64,000 nucleotides of DNA from Singulisphaera sp. GP187 (lineage in GTDB: Bacteria > Planctomycetota > Planctomycetia > Isosphaerales > Isosphaeraceae). Below the pieces are notes generated by a model. The model was not told where the DNA came from, did not search any database, and saw nothing but the letters and a program-made list of their open reading frames with translations. The stretch spans positions 1,775,501-1,839,500 of the forward strand of contig NZ_FSRB01000001.1 in the NCBI RefSeq assembly GCF_900129635.1, in the 5' to 3' direction. Made by a program: the position numbers and the translations under genes. The first letter of the stretch is position 1. Each line of letters begins with the position of its first letter. Positions 62,370 to 64,000 of the stretch are shown in pieces.

Positions 62370-63712
62370 TTCGATTTCTCCGATTCGAGGATCACCACGG
62401 TTTCATTCGTCGGGGCGAAGTAGCGGCCGGCGACACGTTTCAGATCGTCGGGAGTGAGGCGATCGTAGGCGTTATAGCGTTCTTCCATCGAGTCGGGCCG
62501 GCCGGTGAGTGCAATCGACTCACTGACGGCCATTGCCACCGCGTCGGGGCTATCGAGCGAGTTGGCGAACGCGTACCGGAGGTGGGACTTGATCGCCTCG
62601 AGCCGAGCGACTGGGATCGGTGTCTTGGCTGCCTCGGCCAGGGTTTCCTCGATCCGTTTCCGGACCGAGACGAGATCCTCTGATTTCCGCAACCGAGTTA
62701 CGACGGTGAACATCGCCGGATCGCGTTTCAGCTCGGCATCAGCCGCAAGGAGCACCACCTTTTGCTCGTCGAGAACCAGGCTCTTGTAGAGTGGGCTGGT
62801 CTCACCAAAAACCGCCTGCGCCAGCGCGGAGAGTGCCGCGATGTCCTGGTTCCGGGGATCGGCCGCCGGAATGTGAAACCCGAGGTAGAGGACCGGCAAG
62901 GTTGGCAACGGCCAGGTCAACTGCGCAGACCGCTGCGCGGTTTGCTCGGGCTCGACAGGAATCGTCACGGACGACTTCCCGCGTTCCCAGCCCCCGTACT
63001 CGTTGCGGACCAGCGACACCAGGCGAGCATGATCGACGTCGCCGGCGACGATGATCGTGCAGTTCTCGGGCCGATACCATCGGTCGAAGAACTTCTTGCT
63101 GTAGTCGAACTGGTTGGGCATGTCCTTGACGTCGGCCAGAAAACCGATTGTCGTATGCTTGTAGGTGTGCGCCGTGTACGCTTTGTCCTGCATGGCTTCG
63201 TTGAGGATCAGGAACGGCGACGACGCGCTCTTGTTGTACTCGCCGAGCACGGCGCGGGCTTCCTTCTGGAAGTCGGCCTTATCGTACTTGAGGTTGCGGA
63301 ACCGGTCGGCCTCAACCTCGACCACGGTGGGGAGCGCGGAGGACGGGACCGTCATGTGGTAGCACGTCCAATCATCGGTCGTGAACGCGTTGGCATCCGC
63401 GCCCAGGGCCTTGACGACCCTCTGGTACTCGTCTTGCGGATACTTCTCCGTGCCGCGGAACATCATATGCTCGAAGAAGTGAGCGAAGCCGGAGAGGCCT
63501 GGTTCCACCTCGTTGCGCGAGCCCGTGCGAACGACCGTGTAGTAGGCGATGATCCCGGGCGAATCGAACGGGACCGACAGGACGGAGAGGCCATTCTCGA
63601 GGTCGGTCCGCTGGGCCGGATACGGGAAGATCTTCTCACGCTTCGCCTCCTGGCCGATCGCCGGCGAAGCAACGAGCGCGAGGGTCAGCAAGATGAGACT
63701 TTGAGGGCGCAT
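62366..63712 (-). CDS. M16-family zinc metallopeptidase, exported
   Basis: 448 residues. Signal peptide MRPQSLILLTLALVASPAIGQ, AAGGAG-type SD (AAGGAG 6 bases upstream). The inverted zinc motif is H78-F-F-E81-H82 in LSGFAHFFEHMMFRGT, with the distal Glu in VVEVEADRFRNL. M16 enzymes form a clamshell and degrade peptides. Together with the following inactive subunit it should form a periplasmic heterodimer like those of other bacteria. Confidence 0.93.
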   Translation of the reverse strand: MRPQSLILLTLALVASPAIGQEAKREKIFPYPAQRTDLENGLSVLSVPFDSPGIIAYYTVVRTGSRNEVEPGLSGFAHFFEHMMFRGTEKYPQDEYQRVVKALGADANAFTTDDWTCYHMTVPSSALPTVVEVEADRFRNLKYDKADFQKEARAVLGEYNKSASSPFLILNEAMQDKAYTAHTYKHTTIGFLADVKDMPNQFDYSKKFFDRWYRPENCTIIVAGDVDHARLVSLVRNEYGGWERGKSSVTIPVEPEQTAQRSAQLTWPLPTLPVLYLGFHIPAADPRNQDIAALSALAQAVFGETSPLYKSLVLDEQKVVLLAADAELKRDPAMFTVVTRLRKSEDLVSVRKRIEETLAEAAKTPIPVARLEAIKSHLRYAFANSLDSPDAVAMAVSESIALTGRPDSMEERYNAYDRLTPDDLKRVAGRYFAPTNETVVILESEKSK

Positions 63713-63803
63713 CGTGGGCTCCTTGGGAACGTCGAAGGGGGGCTCGGGCCGGCCTCGGACCTGATGTACCGATCAGCCGGCCCGATCGTTTCCGACTCGA
63801 GAT

Positions 63804-64000
63804 TCAACGTGAATCGAACGTCCGGGTCGGTCCGTCCTCGCCGAATTGCACGGAGAATTTTCGGCCGTCCGGGGTCACGTGGACATGGATGAATTGGCCG
63901 CCGGCGGGATCCGAATTGGCGATCAGCGCCGGGTCGGTGTTGTCGTCCGCGCTGGTGGCTGCGTTCTTGTGAAGCTGGTAAGCGGCCTGAATCGAAGGGA
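63804..64000 (-). CDS. 3' end of an unidentified gene
   Basis: On the minus strand a frame enters from the right edge and ends at TGA 63804-63806. The last residues are IQAAYQLHKNAATSADDNTD, PALIANSDPAGGQFIHVHV and TPDGRKFSVQFGEDGPTRTF, which read like a real protein (balanced composition, a beta-strand pair). No family can be named from about 65 residues. It is 90 bases upstream of the M16 pair. Confidence 0.5.
   Translation of the reverse strand, partial: PSIQAAYQLHKNAATSADDNTDPALIANSDPAGGQFIHVHVTPDGRKFSVQFGEDGPTRTFDSR

Noticed and set aside
60825..62423. A 532-codon open frame antisense to the M16 gene
   Set aside because: The minus-strand M16 frame has a clear family match and operon overlap; the antisense product has no recognisable domain.

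Overview
The window looks like a chromosomal segment of a planctomycete, most likely close to Isosphaeraceae. This is inferred from G+C-rich DNA, several small lineage-type proteins without general homologues, a PAPS-type sulfotransferase, ECF sigma/anti-sigma/exported-protein wiring, Bat (VWA/TPR) proteins, and long Pro/Ala or acidic extensions on housekeeping proteins. No phage, insertion sequence, CRISPR array or rRNA operon was seen, so this is mainly core genome with a few reorganised clusters.

Left part (1-32.3 kb). A leftward translation operon runs nusA, infB, ylxP-like, rbfA and an Nth-like gene cut by the window edge. It diverges from a Fur-family regulator coupled to tatD; both promoters appear to share one palindromic -35 region. 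Then come a small membrane protein, queE, an exported TPR-thioredoxin protein, a small secreted protein, a sulfotransferase, purEK, a DEAD-box helicase with a structured leader and a 7-codon upstream frame, a Bat operon (batA, batB-TPR, batD), two small hypothetical proteins, an ECF sigma/anti-sigma/exported-protein group, a coupled GNAT plus GGQ release-factor-like pair, and a coupled three-gene envelope glycan set (flippase-like protein, GT2, GT-C-like).

Middle (32.3-46 kb). A gene-poor 1.5-kb stretch with a structured tandem repeat precedes a Kdp potassium operon: a 26-codon membrane ORF, kdpF, kdpA, kdpB, kdpC, a short KdpD without kinase domain, a separate HAMP-PAS histidine kinase, and a response regulator whose output is TPR rather than DNA-binding. 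After it lie tRNA-Phe (leftward) and two identical tandem tRNA-Ile genes, each with its own terminator.

Right part (46-64 kb). A complex I cluster carries a NuoB-NuoC-NuoD triple fusion, then nuoI, a small unknown gene, nuoA, nuoH, nuoJ, nuoK and nuoN; nuoEFG and nuoLM are not here. Next are a HEPN-like protein, a UDP-galactopyranose-mutase-like flavoprotein, and a leftward trio (enolase-superfamily NSAR/OSBS, M20 hydrolase, GNAT transferase) that matches the known N-succinylamino-acid route for turning D- into L-amino acids. The window ends with an exported M16 peptidase pair and the 3' end of an unknown gene.

Two coding regions (infB and the batB/TPR pair) are each broken by what looks like one missing base in a G/C homopolymer. 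This may reflect uncorrected assembly errors rather than biology.
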